From the NCBI RefSeq assembly GCF_900187385.1, contig NZ_FYEY01000001.1, positions 2,418,001-2,482,000 of the forward strand: DNA of 64,000 bases, written 5' to 3'. Origin of the DNA: Streptomyces sp. 2114.4 (GTDB lineage: Bacteria; Actinomycetota; Actinomycetes; Streptomycetales; Streptomycetaceae). Below, piece by piece: positions 35,577 to 43,841 of this stretch (positions are counted from its first letter, which is position 1; every line of letters begins with the position of its first letter). The notes under the pieces are model-generated. The model was given only the letters and a program-made list of their open reading frames with translations, was not told the origin of the DNA and made no database searches. A program made the position numbers and the translations under genes.

Positions 35577-36551
35577 TCAGACCGTGACGAGTGCCGGAGG
35601 CTCCGCCGACCGGGCCGACCGCGCCGCCTCCGCCGCCTCCGCCGCCAGCAGTTCCAGCCGCTCCCGGGTCACCTCGTCGACCGGTGTGTAGGACAGCAGC
35701 TTGGGGCCGGGATTGGGCCCCGTCCACAGGCTCGTTGCGGACAGCTGCAGCGTGCCCACCCGGGGGTGCCGGAAGAGCTTGACGGCGCTCATCGGGCGGA
35801 TGACTTCATGCTGTGCCCAGATCTCCCGGAATTCGGACGACGCCTCCGTCAGCCGCGCGACCAGCGCCTTCCAGGCCGGCTCCGCGACATGCTCGGCCAT
35901 CGACGCCCGGAACTTGGCGGCCATCACCCGCATCGTGGCGTCCAGGTCGACCACGCTCGCCCGCCACTCGGCGTGGGTGAACGCCAGCCACATGCAGTTG
36001 CGGTCCTCTTCGGGCAGCGCGTCGAGGTCGCACATCAGACGGCCGTATGTGGCGTTGTAGGCGAGGATGTCGAAGCGGCTGTTCTGGAGGACGGCCGGGA
36101 ACGGCTCCAACTGGCGCAGCATCTGCCGCAGTTCGCGCGTGACCCCGGTGCACTCCGTGCCCGGTGTCGGGTCGATCGCCCCGGCCAGCGCGAACAGATG
36201 ACTGCGCTCGGCGCGGTCGAGCAGCAGCGCACGGGCGACCGCGTCCAGGACCTGCGGCGAGACGTGAATGTCCCGGGCCTGTTCGAGCCAGGTGTACCAG
36301 GTGACCCCGACGGCGCCCAGGTGCGCGACCTCTTCGCGGCGCAGTCCGGGGGTACGACGGCGGGTGCCCCGCGGCAGCCCCACCTGCTCGGGTGTGATCC
36401 GCTCCCGGCGGCTGCGCAGGAACGCGGCCAACTCGGCCCGGCGGGCGGCGTCGTCGCGCGGGGCGGCGGCGGGCCGTGGGGCGGCGGGCCGCGAGGCGGT
36501 GTGGCCGGCCGGGCCTGTGGCAGGCTGCGTCAGGGGCGTGTCCACGGTCAT
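35577..36551 (-). CDS. XRE regulator with MmyB-like ligand domain
   Basis: The 324-residue protein has a Pro/Ala-rich start (about 30 residues), then an XRE helix-turn-helix: AAFLRSRRERITPEQVGL, TPGLRREEVAHLGAVGVTWYTWLEQ, and a C-terminal MmyB-type domain with ILAYNATYGRLM, CMWLAFTHAEWRASVVDL and FRHPRVGTLQLS. Such regulators are widespread in actinobacteria and are thought to bind fatty-acid-like ligands. It is divergent from a DHA2 exporter and a perfect inverted repeat lies between them, so it very probably represses the exporter. Confidence 0.9.
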   Translation of the reverse strand: MTVDTPLTQPATGPAGHTASRPAAPRPAAAPRDDAARRAELAAFLRSRRERITPEQVGLPRGTRRRTPGLRREEVAHLGAVGVTWYTWLEQARDIHVSPQVLDAVARALLLDRAERSHLFALAGAIDPTPGTECTGVTRELRQMLRQLEPFPAVLQNSRFDILAYNATYGRLMCDLDALPEEDRNCMWLAFTHAEWRASVVDLDATMRVMAAKFRASMAEHVAEPAWKALVARLTEASSEFREIWAQHEVIRPMSAVKLFRHPRVGTLQLSATSLWTGPNPGPKLLSYTPVDEVTRERLELLAAEAAEAARSARSAEPPALVTV

Positions 36552-36595
36552 GGCTCCAGGGTGCCGCAGTCCGGAGCCGGTTGCCAGGTAGCACC

Positions 36596-36623
36596 GGTAC
36601 CAGGATAAGAACACTCTGGTACC
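36596..36623. promoter_or_regulatory. Operator between XRE regulator and exporter
   Basis: GGTACCAG (36596-36603) and CTGGTACC (36616-36623) form a perfect 8-bp inverted repeat with a 12-base AT-rich spacer (GATAAGAACACT). Each arm is itself centred on palindromic GGTACC. It lies in the 101-base gap between the divergent genes. Confidence 0.65.
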
Positions 36624-36652
36624 AGCCTGAGCGGTCGACGATCGTCGGTTCC

Positions 36653-38233
36653 GTGAGCGATACCCGAGCACTGACGACCACTGCGGAAGCCCCGGCCGCG
36701 CCCTCTGGAGCCCCGGCCGCCCTTGCGGATGCCGCGATCCCGAAGGCCCCGGGGGCCACAGCCGCACCGATGGCACCGACCGCCCCGGAGACCCGGGAGG
36801 CCCCAGCGGTACCGGCCGCCCCCGGCCCCGCCGTGCAGCCGCAGCCGGCCACGACCGTGCTGACCCCGCTCGGCCTGCTGACCGTGCTGCTGGGCGCGGC
36901 CCTACCCATGATCGACTTCTTTATCGTCAACGTCGCGCTGCCGACCATCGACCATGACCTCCACGCGGGGGCCGCGATGCTGGAGATGGTGGTGGCCGGC
37001 TACGGCGTCGCCTACGCCATGCTGCTGGTGCTCGGCGGCCGGCTCGGCGACATGATCGGCCGCCGTCGGCTGTTCCTGTGGGGCCTGGCCACCTTCGGCC
37101 TCACCTCACTCGCCTGCGGTCTCGCGCCGGATGCCGGGACGCTGGTGGCCGCCCGGGTCGCCCAGGGCGCCGCGGCCGCGCTGCTGCTGCCGCAGGTGCT
37201 GGCCACCATCCAGGCCACCACCACGGGCAAGCGGCGCGCCAAGGCCGTCAGCCTGTACGGGGGCACCGCCGGTATCGCCAGCGCCCTCGGCCAGGTACTC
37301 GGCGGCCTGCTGGTCTCCGCCGACCTGGCGGGCACCGGCTGGCGCGCGGTCTTCCTGGTGAACGTCCCGTTCTCCGTCGCGGCCTGGCTGCTGGCCGCCC
37401 GTACGGTCCCGGAGACCCGGTCGCCGCACCCGAGCCGGGTGGACGGCCCCGGTACCGCGCTGCTCGCCGCTACCCTGATCACCCTGCTGCTGCCGCTGAC
37501 CGAGGGCCGGGCGGCCGGCTGGCCCGTGTGGTCCTGGGTCCTGCTGGCCGTGTTCCCCTTCGCCGCCGCCGCGTTCCTGCTCGTCGAGCACCGGGCCGAA
37601 CGCGCCGGCCGCACCCCGCTCGTCCCGCCCTCACTGCTGCGCATCCCCTCCGTGAACAGCGGACTCACCATGATCATCCCGTTCACGCTGGGATTCGGCG
37701 GCTTTATGTTCGTCGTCGCCGTCGCCCTCCAGAACGGGCTGCACTACGGCCCGTTCGCGGCCGGGCTGTCCCTGGCGCCGCTGTGCGTCACGTTCTTCTT
37801 CGCCTCGCTGGCCGGTCCGCGGCTGGTGATGCGGTTCGGGCGGCGGGTGGTGATCGCCGGTTCGCTGATCCAGGGCGCCGGCCTGATCGCCCTGGCACTC
37901 ACCGTGCACACGGGCTGGCCCGGGATATCGGTGGCCGCCCTCGCGTCGAGCATGGCCGTGCTGGGCCTCGGGCAGGGCCTGGTGCTGCCGGTGCTGATGC
38001 GCATCGTGCTGAGCGAACTGCCGGTGGCACAGGCAGGTGTGGGCGGGGGCGTCATGGTCACCACCCAGCAGTCCGGCCTCGCGCTGGGCGTGGCCACCCT
38101 CGGCACTCTCTTCCTCGCCCTGATGCCGTCCCTCGGCATCCGCGACGCGATGCTCGCCGCCCTGCTGACGCAACTGGCGATCGTCGCGGGCACGACGGCG
38201 CTCGCCCTGCGCCTGCCCCGCCAGGTGCGCTGA
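36653..38233 (+). CDS. MFS drug exporter, DHA2 type
   Basis: The 526-residue protein has a long Ala/Pro-rich N-terminus (about 65 residues) and then fourteen membrane helices. DHA2 motifs: MIDFFIVNVALPTID (D1), GRRRLFLWGLATFGL (A), RVAQGAAAALLLPQVLA (B) and GQVLGGLLVS (C). It should be a proton-coupled multidrug or metabolite exporter. The GTG at 36653 is the first plausible start past the operator; no clear ribosome site is visible. It is divergent from, and likely controlled by, the XRE/MmyB regulator. Confidence 0.9.
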   Translation: MSDTRALTTTAEAPAAPSGAPAALADAAIPKAPGATAAPMAPTAPETREAPAVPAAPGPAVQPQPATTVLTPLGLLTVLLGAALPMIDFFIVNVALPTIDHDLHAGAAMLEMVVAGYGVAYAMLLVLGGRLGDMIGRRRLFLWGLATFGLTSLACGLAPDAGTLVAARVAQGAAAALLLPQVLATIQATTTGKRRAKAVSLYGGTAGIASALGQVLGGLLVSADLAGTGWRAVFLVNVPFSVAAWLLAARTVPETRSPHPSRVDGPGTALLAATLITLLLPLTEGRAAGWPVWSWVLLAVFPFAAAAFLLVEHRAERAGRTPLVPPSLLRIPSVNSGLTMIIPFTLGFGGFMFVVAVALQNGLHYGPFAAGLSLAPLCVTFFFASLAGPRLVMRFGRRVVIAGSLIQGAGLIALALTVHTGWPGISVAALASSMAVLGLGQGLVLPVLMRIVLSELPVAQAGVGGGVMVTTQQSGLALGVATLGTLFLALMPSLGIRDAMLAALLTQLAIVAGTTALALRLPRQVR

Positions 38234-38313
38234 CCTGGTCTGACCTGGTCTGACCTGGGCCGACCTGGACTGAAGCGGGAGGGAACGACAGGGACGGGAC
38301 GCAACCTTTCACG

Positions 38314-38358
38314 TGACGGCTGACAAATATTGAAATCTGTCAGCCGTCATGTCATAGT
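38314..38358 (+). promoter_or_regulatory. Promoter and operator of the aldo/keto reductase gene
   Basis: A perfect 12-bp inverted repeat, TGACGGCTGACA (38314-38325) and TGTCAGCCGTCA (38338-38349), spans a promoter with TTGAAA (38330-38335), a 17-base spacer and CATAGT (38353-38358). The repeat covers the -35 and spacer, an ideal repressor position; the TetR protein encoded downstream is the likely binder. Confidence 0.75.
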
Positions 38359-38437
38359 GATTGCAGGGCAGCCAACCGCCCTCATCCGCACCCCTCCTCG
38401 CCTCTCCCCCATCCCTCCCGCCCTCCAGGAGCACGCA

Positions 38438-39442
38438 GTGCAGACCCGCACCCTGGGCACCACCGGCCCGCAGACCTCCGCCCTCGGCCTCGGCTGCATG
38501 GGCATGTCCGCCCTCTACGGCGACAGCGACCGCAGCGAGTCCATCGCCACCCTTCACGCCGCCCTCGACGCGGGCATCACCCTGCTCGACACCGGCGACT
38601 TCTACGGCATGGGCCACAACGAACTGCTGATCAACGAAGCCCTGCGCACCGCCCCCGCGGCGGCCCGCGAAAAGGCGCAGATCAGCGTCAAATTCGGCGC
38701 GCTGCGCACGGTCGAAGGCGGCTTCACCGGCTATGACGGCCGGCCGAACGCGGTAAAGAACTTCGCCGCGTACTCCCTCCAGCGCCTGGGCGCCGACCAC
38801 ATCGACATCTACCGGATCGCCCGGATCGATCCGGATGTCCCGGTCGAGGAGACCGTCGGCGCCATCGCCGAGCTGGTCGCGGCCGGACACGTCCGGCACA
38901 TCGGCCTCTCCGAGGTCGGCGCGAAGACCCTGCGCCGGGCCGCCGCCGTCGCCCCGATCTCCGATCTCCAGATCGAGTACTCCCTCATCTCCCGCGGCAT
39001 CGAGGAGGCGATCCTGCCGACCGCCCGCGAACTGGGCATCGGCGTCACCGCGTACGGCGTCCTGTCCCGCGGCCTGATCAGCGGCCACTTCAGCCGGGAC
39101 CGCAAGCTCGCCGCGAACGACTTCCGCGGCAGGAGCCCGCGCTTCCAGGGCGAGAACCTCGACCGCAACCTCGACCTGGTGGACGCACTGCGCAAGATCG
39201 CCGAGCAGAAGGGCATCTCGGTCGCGCAGACCGCCATCGCCTGGGTGCTCTCCCGCGGCGAGGACATCGTTCCGCTGGTCGGCGCCCGCCGCCGCGACCG
39301 GCTGACCGAAGCGCTCGGCGCACTGGAGGTCACGCTCGACGCCGACGATCTTGCCGCCATCGAACGCGCCGTCCCCCCGAACGCCGCCGCCGGTGACCGC
39401 TACCCCACCGACCAGATGGCCCACCTGGACAGCGAGCGCTGA
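38438..39442 (+). CDS. Aldo/keto reductase
   Basis: The 334-residue protein is a TIM-barrel NADPH oxidoreductase: LGLGCMGMSALYG at the first strand, LLDTGDFYGMGHNE with the catalytic Asp and Tyr, ISVKFG with the Lys, and QIEYSLISRGIEE and VTAYGVLSRGLISG. The usual catalytic His segment (LYQxHR) reads IYRIARID, so the His is replaced by Ala, as in some AKR13-like members. The GTG at 38438 has AGGAG six bases upstream. Its promoter overlaps a perfect inverted repeat, and a TetR gene follows 224 bases downstream. Substrate unknown. Confidence 0.9.
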   Translation: MQTRTLGTTGPQTSALGLGCMGMSALYGDSDRSESIATLHAALDAGITLLDTGDFYGMGHNELLINEALRTAPAAAREKAQISVKFGALRTVEGGFTGYDGRPNAVKNFAAYSLQRLGADHIDIYRIARIDPDVPVEETVGAIAELVAAGHVRHIGLSEVGAKTLRRAAAVAPISDLQIEYSLISRGIEEAILPTARELGIGVTAYGVLSRGLISGHFSRDRKLAANDFRGRSPRFQGENLDRNLDLVDALRKIAEQKGISVAQTAIAWVLSRGEDIVPLVGARRRDRLTEALGALEVTLDADDLAAIERAVPPNAAAGDRYPTDQMAHLDSER

Positions 39443-39666
39443 CCCCGGGGGCGGCAGCGTGACCGACGGAGCGGGTACGGGGCAGGGACAGGTACCGTCC
39501 CTAAGGACCCGGCGCACGGATCCGTAGGGGCCCGCGGATCCGAGGTACCCAAGCACCTACGGACCGGCGCAGGTGCCGGAACCGGCGCACCCACCTGGTG
39601 CGCCACCGGGACCGCTCGCAGGCCCAGCCCGCCCCACCCCGCCCCTCCCGAAAGGCCGACCGCCCC

Positions 39667-40248
39667 ATGCCGCCCGAGACGTTGACACCTGAGCGCATCC
39701 TCGAAGCCACCGAGGAGGTACTGCGCCGTTACGGCCCGGCCAAGGCCACGGTCGTCGATGTGGCGCGCGCCCTGGGCGTCAGCCATGGCAGCGTCTACCG
39801 CCACTTCCGTACGAAGGCGGCGCTGCGGGAGGCGGTCACGGAGCGCTGGCTGGACCGTACGAGCAAGGAACTCTCGGTCATCGTCGCGACGGAAGGGCCG
39901 GCTCCGGAGCGGCTGGACCGCTGGCTGACCGCCCTGTTCGAGGCCAAGCGGCACAAGGCCGGTGACGATCCCGAACTCTTCGCCACCTACATGACGTTGA
40001 TCGGCGAGAGCGGCGGCGTGGTCGACCGGCACGTCACCGATCTGGAAGCCCAGCTCACCACCATCATCGAAGCCGGCGTCAGCCAGGGCACCTTCCACAC
40101 CCCCTCCCCCGCCACCACCGCCCGCGCCGTCTTCGACGCCACCGGCCGCTTCCACGACCCGTGCTACGCCCCCGAGTGGTCCCGCCCCGGGATCACCGCC
40201 GACTTCGAGGCCGTCCGCGACCTGGTCCTCCGAGGCCTGCGCGGCTAG
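39667..40248 (+). CDS. TetR-family regulator
   Basis: The 193-residue protein has a TetR DNA-binding domain: ILEATEEVLRRYGPAKATVV, DVARALGVSHGSVYRHFRTK, then LREAVTERWLDR. The C-terminal domain (TAERF-like segment FEAKRHKAGDDPELFATYM) matches the TetR_C group seen next to aldo/keto reductases. GAAAGG lies eleven bases before the ATG. It follows the aldo/keto reductase in the same direction and probably binds the large inverted repeat in that gene's promoter. Inducer unknown. Confidence 0.88.
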   Translation: MPPETLTPERILEATEEVLRRYGPAKATVVDVARALGVSHGSVYRHFRTKAALREAVTERWLDRTSKELSVIVATEGPAPERLDRWLTALFEAKRHKAGDDPELFATYMTLIGESGGVVDRHVTDLEAQLTTIIEAGVSQGTFHTPSPATTARAVFDATGRFHDPCYAPEWSRPGITADFEAVRDLVLRGLRG

Positions 40249-40296
40249 CGCCTGTCTGTGGGATCAGTGGGTTCAGCCGCTCCCGCCTCGGGCGTG

Positions 40297-40794
40297 TCAC
40301 GAGGCGGGCGGCAGCGCGAGCCAGTCCTGCCAGGTGATGTCGCGGCCCAGGTAACGAGGCTGCTGGAAGGGCCAGTCGGCGGCGATCCACTGCGGCACCA
40401 ACGCGTCGAGCGCGCGCTCCACCTCGCTGCCGACGAGGTGGTCCACCACCCACCAGGAGACTTCTCCGTCGGAACCGGTGCGCTCGGGCGGGTCGATGTA
40501 GACGCACCCGAGGATCGCCGTCTCCTCCTCGTCCAACAGCGCGTAGTTGAACGACTGGTGCGCGGCTATCTCCTTCTCGTGCCGCAGCAAGTCGATGCGG
40601 TCCGCTTCATAGGTCATCGTCTCCGCGGGCCAGCCCCAGGCCGGGCCGAAGATCTCCCACAAGCGTTCGCGGGAGCCCATCACGGCGGGGTAGTCGAGCG
40701 CGGTATCCGCCTCCCGGATCGGCCGCAGGTGAACCGTGGTGCCGGGCACGGGCACGTGGACGGGGTGGACGAAGTCGTCAGGCAGCCAAGTCAT
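40297..40794 (-). CDS. GNAT-type acetyltransferase-like protein
   Basis: The 165-residue protein has a GNAT-like fold: VHLRPIREADTALDYPAVM in the first strand-helix, ERLWEIFGPAWGWPAETMT, NYALLDEEETAILGCVYIDPP and a C-terminal SWWVVDHLVGSEVERALDALV. The usual acetyl-CoA Q/RxxGxG/A loop is not obvious: after YIDPPERTG the sequence goes to VSWWVVD and the helix start has LVGSEV, so binding may be altered. It could be an inactive or divergent member. The ATG at 40792-40794 has TAAGTT eight bases upstream on its strand, possibly a leaderless start. Function unknown. Confidence 0.72.
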   Translation of the reverse strand: MTWLPDDFVHPVHVPVPGTTVHLRPIREADTALDYPAVMGSRERLWEIFGPAWGWPAETMTYEADRIDLLRHEKEIAAHQSFNYALLDEEETAILGCVYIDPPERTGSDGEVSWWVVDHLVGSEVERALDALVPQWIAADWPFQQPRYLGRDITWQDWLALPPAS

Positions 40795-41002
40795 AAGGCC
40801 CGAACTTACCGCCGGTCGGCGCGGGATGATCCGGGCGGCGCGGGCGCCACGGTGGACGCGCCGGCAGTTGATCAAGCACCACGGCAAAGGCAAGGGTCAG
40901 GGCAAGGGCATGAGGCCGCGCCGCCAGGCGTGCCGCAAGAGGGTGGGGCCCGCCTGCTGGTGCCCGTCGACTGTCCAAAGGCACGGCCCTCGGGCGGCTA
41001 CC

Positions 41003-41566
41003 TCACCCCGTGCCGGCCGTGCCGTGCAGGAAGAGGGCCCAGGTGAGCGTGCCGAAGGCGGCGGTGTGGGCGAGGGCGCGCACGATGTTCCAGGTGACCC
41101 ACCGCCCCTCGAAGCTCTCCCGCGCGGCCTTGAGCGCACCGGGGCGGCCGGCCGGGGCACCAGGAGGGCTCCCCTCCGACGCCGCGTGGTCGAGAGCGTC
41201 GTCCGGCACGTGGTCGAGTTGGTTGTCGAGCTGTTTGTTGAGCGGGACGTTGACACCGCCGGTCACGAAGAAGCCCGCCAAATACAGCACCAGCGCCGCG
41301 AGGATCCAGGGCAGGGCCACCTGCCCGGGCCCGCTCCAGGCCAGGACCGTGGCGAGGACAAGCAGGGGGACCGGCAGCAGAAAGGGAAGCAGGAACCAGC
41401 CGTTGATGATCGCCCGGTTGATGTTCTGCATGGCCTGCACGAAGGTGCGGTCGGCGGACCGGCCGAGGCCGGGCATCACGGCATAGGCGAAGGCGGCGAA
41501 CAGGCCGGCCATCAGGCCCGCGCCGAGGGTCGCGACCAGGAGCGTGACGGTCTGCAGGGCTCTCAT
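41003..41566 (-). CDS. DUF1772 (anthrone oxygenase-like) membrane protein
   Basis: The 187-residue protein has four membrane helices: TVTLLVATLGAGLMAGLFAA with an FAYAVMPGLG loop, INGWFLLPFLLPVPLLVLAT, LPWILAALVLYLAGFFVT and a C-terminal ALAHTAAFGTLTWALFL. The conserved N-x-P-L-N (NVPLNKQLD) and W-N-x-x-R (TWNIVRAL) sites of DUF1772 are present. Some relatives act as anthrone oxygenases in polyketide pathways, but most are uncharacterised. GGAGGAG precedes the ATG by two to three bases. Role unknown. Confidence 0.83.
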   Translation of the reverse strand: MRALQTVTLLVATLGAGLMAGLFAAFAYAVMPGLGRSADRTFVQAMQNINRAIINGWFLLPFLLPVPLLVLATVLAWSGPGQVALPWILAALVLYLAGFFVTGGVNVPLNKQLDNQLDHVPDDALDHAASEGSPPGAPAGRPGALKAARESFEGRWVTWNIVRALAHTAAFGTLTWALFLHGTAGTG

Positions 41567-41732
41567 TGCTCCTCCGGATCCGTACGTGGAACGACCCTAT
41601 CGACACCGGCCGCCGCTTCGGGGCCCGCGAGGACCTGTCGGAGAGCCTGTCGGAGGACCTGTCACCTGTCTGCAAGGGCCCGGGGACGCAATGGCAGGCG
41701 CCCCCGGGATACCCGGCCCGGCGGGAGAGGTG

Positions 41733-42008
41733 CTACCCGGCCCTCCGATAGCTGCTGCCATCCTTGGGCCGGGCCAGCAAGCCCGCCACGACGAGGTAGC
41801 GGCGCAGCGCCGAGCAGTCTTCGTGCACCGTCAGCAGCGCCTCGTTGACCTCGCGCTCGCTGTATTCCCGGTCCCGCTCGAACAGCGTCCCCGCGAGATG
41901 TACGAGCAACTGCTCGCGGCGGGCCGCCTTCCGCGGGATCGCCGTCAGCCGCCCCCGGGAAAAGAGGGAGGCCACCCCCTGCGAACCACTCGACTGATGG
42001 TCAGACAT
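41733..42008 (-). CDS. DUF2087 domain protein
   Basis: The 91-residue protein is a full DUF2087 domain: LFSRGRLTAIPRKAARREQLL, LFERDREYSEREVNEALLTV and DCSALRRYLVVAGLLARPKDGSSYRR. DUF2087 is a small winged-helix-like domain, often fused to ArsR regulators; here it stands alone. The ATG at 42006-42008 has GGGGAGG eight bases upstream. A DNA-binding or RNA-binding role is suspected for the family but not shown. Confidence 0.85.
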   Translation of the reverse strand: MSDHQSSGSQGVASLFSRGRLTAIPRKAARREQLLVHLAGTLFERDREYSEREVNEALLTVHEDCSALRRYLVVAGLLARPKDGSSYRRAG

Positions 42009-42114
42009 GCCGGAAGCCTCCCCCGCCGCCCCACACCCGGGCAACGCATTTTCCTGAGGTGACCGGGCCAGGCCCAGGCCTGGCTCAGCAAGAGGATTCC
42101 CGTACCTCTTCGAG

Positions 42115-42135
42115 CTAGGGGGTGTCTCCCCCTAG
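42115..42135 (-). terminator. Terminator of the VOC gene
   Basis: CTAGGGGG and CCCCCTAG form a perfect 8-bp stem with a TGTCT loop that overlaps the last codon of the VOC gene. Confidence 0.55.
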
Positions 42136-42605
42136 GGCCGGAGGTACGGCCGGGTCATGATCTCCATGTTGTGGCCGTCCGGGTCGGCGAAGTACGCACC
42201 GCGGCCGCCGAACAGGCGGTTGATCCGGCCGGGTTCGGTGTGGCTTGGGTCGGCGAAGTAGGTGACCCCGACCGCTTCCAGACGGGCGATCATGTGGTCG
42301 AACTGCTCGTCAGGCACGAGAAAGGCGTAGTGCTGTGACTGGACCGGCTCGTCACGCTTCTCGTAGTAGTCGAGCGTCACGCCGTTGCCGAGGTCCACGG
42401 GAAGGAACGGCCCGAAGGGAGCGCCGACCGTCAACCCCAGTATCACGGCCAGGAACTCGGCCGACAGCTGCCGGTCCCTGGCGTACACGGCGGTGTGGTT
42501 CAGCTGCACGGAAGTCGTCGGCGGCTCGGATTCCTGCGGGTACTGCTGCTCGGTTGCTTCGTTCAGCTCGTTCAGCTCGTGCGGTTCGTTCAGCTCGTGC
42601 GGCAT
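42132..42605 (-). CDS. VOC-family (glyoxalase-like) protein
   Basis: The 157-residue protein has one vicinal-oxygen-chelate domain after a Glu/Asn-rich N-terminus (HELNEPHELNELNE). The domain has VQLNHTAVYARDRQLSAEF (first His), GVTLDYYEKRD, YAFLVPDEQFDHMIARLEA and AYFADPDGHNMEIMTRPY with the metal-binding Glu. Members include dioxygenases, isomerases and resistance proteins. The ATG at 42603-42605 has no strong ribosome site. A hairpin overlaps the 3' end. Function unknown. Confidence 0.8.
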   Translation of the reverse strand: MPHELNEPHELNELNEATEQQYPQESEPPTTSVQLNHTAVYARDRQLSAEFLAVILGLTVGAPFGPFLPVDLGNGVTLDYYEKRDEPVQSQHYAFLVPDEQFDHMIARLEAVGVTYFADPSHTEPGRINRLFGGRGAYFADPDGHNMEIMTRPYLRP

Positions 42606-43107
42606 AAGGGGTGGGTGTCTCCGGTCTTGGGATCCGCTGGAAAGGAGGCGCCGCGCAGGGGCGCCAGGCGAAAGACTCGAAGAAGGGGGCGGGGCTCTGG
42701 CCCGCCTCGCGCTCACGCCGAGGCCGGGGACCCCACTCGTGCATGGCCCATGGCCGACCCGGTAGTCACCCGGATGACCTTACTGATCACGACGGGTCGA
42801 GGCAATGGCCGCTCCGGACAGCCACCGCCCAGGGCCGGACCGCACCCGCCCGCCAGGCGCCGCGCCCGCCCACGAGACCCCGCGCCCGCCCACGAGGCCG
42901 CCACGTCCACCCGCCAGGCGCCGCGCCCACCCACCCGCAGCGAGGCCGCGCCCGGTGGACCTCGGTTGATCCGTAGGAGTGCACCGCCCCGGTCCTTGTC
43001 GTTTCGCAGCCTCGTGAACCGGTGCGCAGACATACGTTTGGTGAGCCGGAGGCGCCGGAGCAGAGGGTGCCCACCAGAACCAGACAGCCGCTGAGCCAGG
43101 GGTAGCG
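42606..43107. other. GC-rich gap with decayed repeats
   Basis: This 502-base gap includes direct repeats of CGCGCCCGCCCACGAG (42868 and 42887) and related GCGCCCRCC units from 42842 to 42960. No gene or clear promoter is visible; open frames here have no ribosome site and repeat-like translations. Confidence 0.45.
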
Positions 43108-43788
43108 ATGCGCCAGACCAATCTCACCGGGGAGACGGCCGACTACGTCAGCGCCCGCGAGGAGCTGCGGCAAGCCGAGATCGAGCTGATGCGCCATCGT
43201 GAACGCGTCGCCGACCTGCGCCGGCGACTGCCGCTGGGCCCGGCCGTCGATGACTATGTGTTCGAGGAGGGCCCTGCTGATCTGGAGGCCGGTGACGCGC
43301 CGGCACGGACCGTGCGGCTGAGTGAACTCTTCACCCGGTCCGGGCGTGACCTGGTCGTCTACCACCTCATGTACGGCAAGAAGCAGACCGAGCCGTGCCC
43401 CATGTGCACGATGTGGCTCGACGGATTCAACGGCGTGGCCCGCCACCTCGCGCAGAACCTCGACCTCGCGATCGTCGCCGCGGCCGGCCTGCCCGCGCTC
43501 CGCGCGCACGCCCGGGACCGGAAGTGGACGAATCTGCGTCTGCTCAGCGCCGGGGCCGGCACCTTCAAATACGACCTGGGCAGCGAGGACGCCGAGGGCA
43601 ACCAGGACTCGACGGTGTCCGTGTTCACCCGCGACGACACCGGGTCGGTCCGCCACGTCTACTCGGTGCACCCGCGGATGTCCGACGACATCGACCAGCG
43701 AGGCATCGACCTGCTCAGCCCGGTATGGCACCTGCTCGACCTCACCCGCCAGGGCCGGGGCAACTGGTTCGCCTCGCTCACCTACTAG
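43108..43788 (+). CDS. DUF899 thioredoxin-like protein
   Basis: The 226-residue protein belongs to the DUF899 group of thioredoxin-fold proteins. It shows LSELFTRSGRDLVVYHLMYG, a CPMC pair in EPCPMCTMWLDGFNGVA (in place of the usual GCPxC), then AGAGTFKYDLGSED and the C-terminal WHLLDLTRQGRGNW. The family is common in proteobacteria and actinobacteria and is thought to include redox proteins. No ribosome site is clear; GGGGTAG lies before the ATG. It is followed after 50 bases by the convergent response-regulator gene. Confidence 0.85.
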   Translation: MRQTNLTGETADYVSAREELRQAEIELMRHRERVADLRRRLPLGPAVDDYVFEEGPADLEAGDAPARTVRLSELFTRSGRDLVVYHLMYGKKQTEPCPMCTMWLDGFNGVARHLAQNLDLAIVAAAGLPALRAHARDRKWTNLRLLSAGAGTFKYDLGSEDAEGNQDSTVSVFTRDDTGSVRHVYSVHPRMSDDIDQRGIDLLSPVWHLLDLTRQGRGNWFASLTY

Positions 43789-43841
43789 ATGCCCCACCGC
43801 ACGCAACTACCGGACGTTCGCCGCCCCCAGGGGATGTCTCC

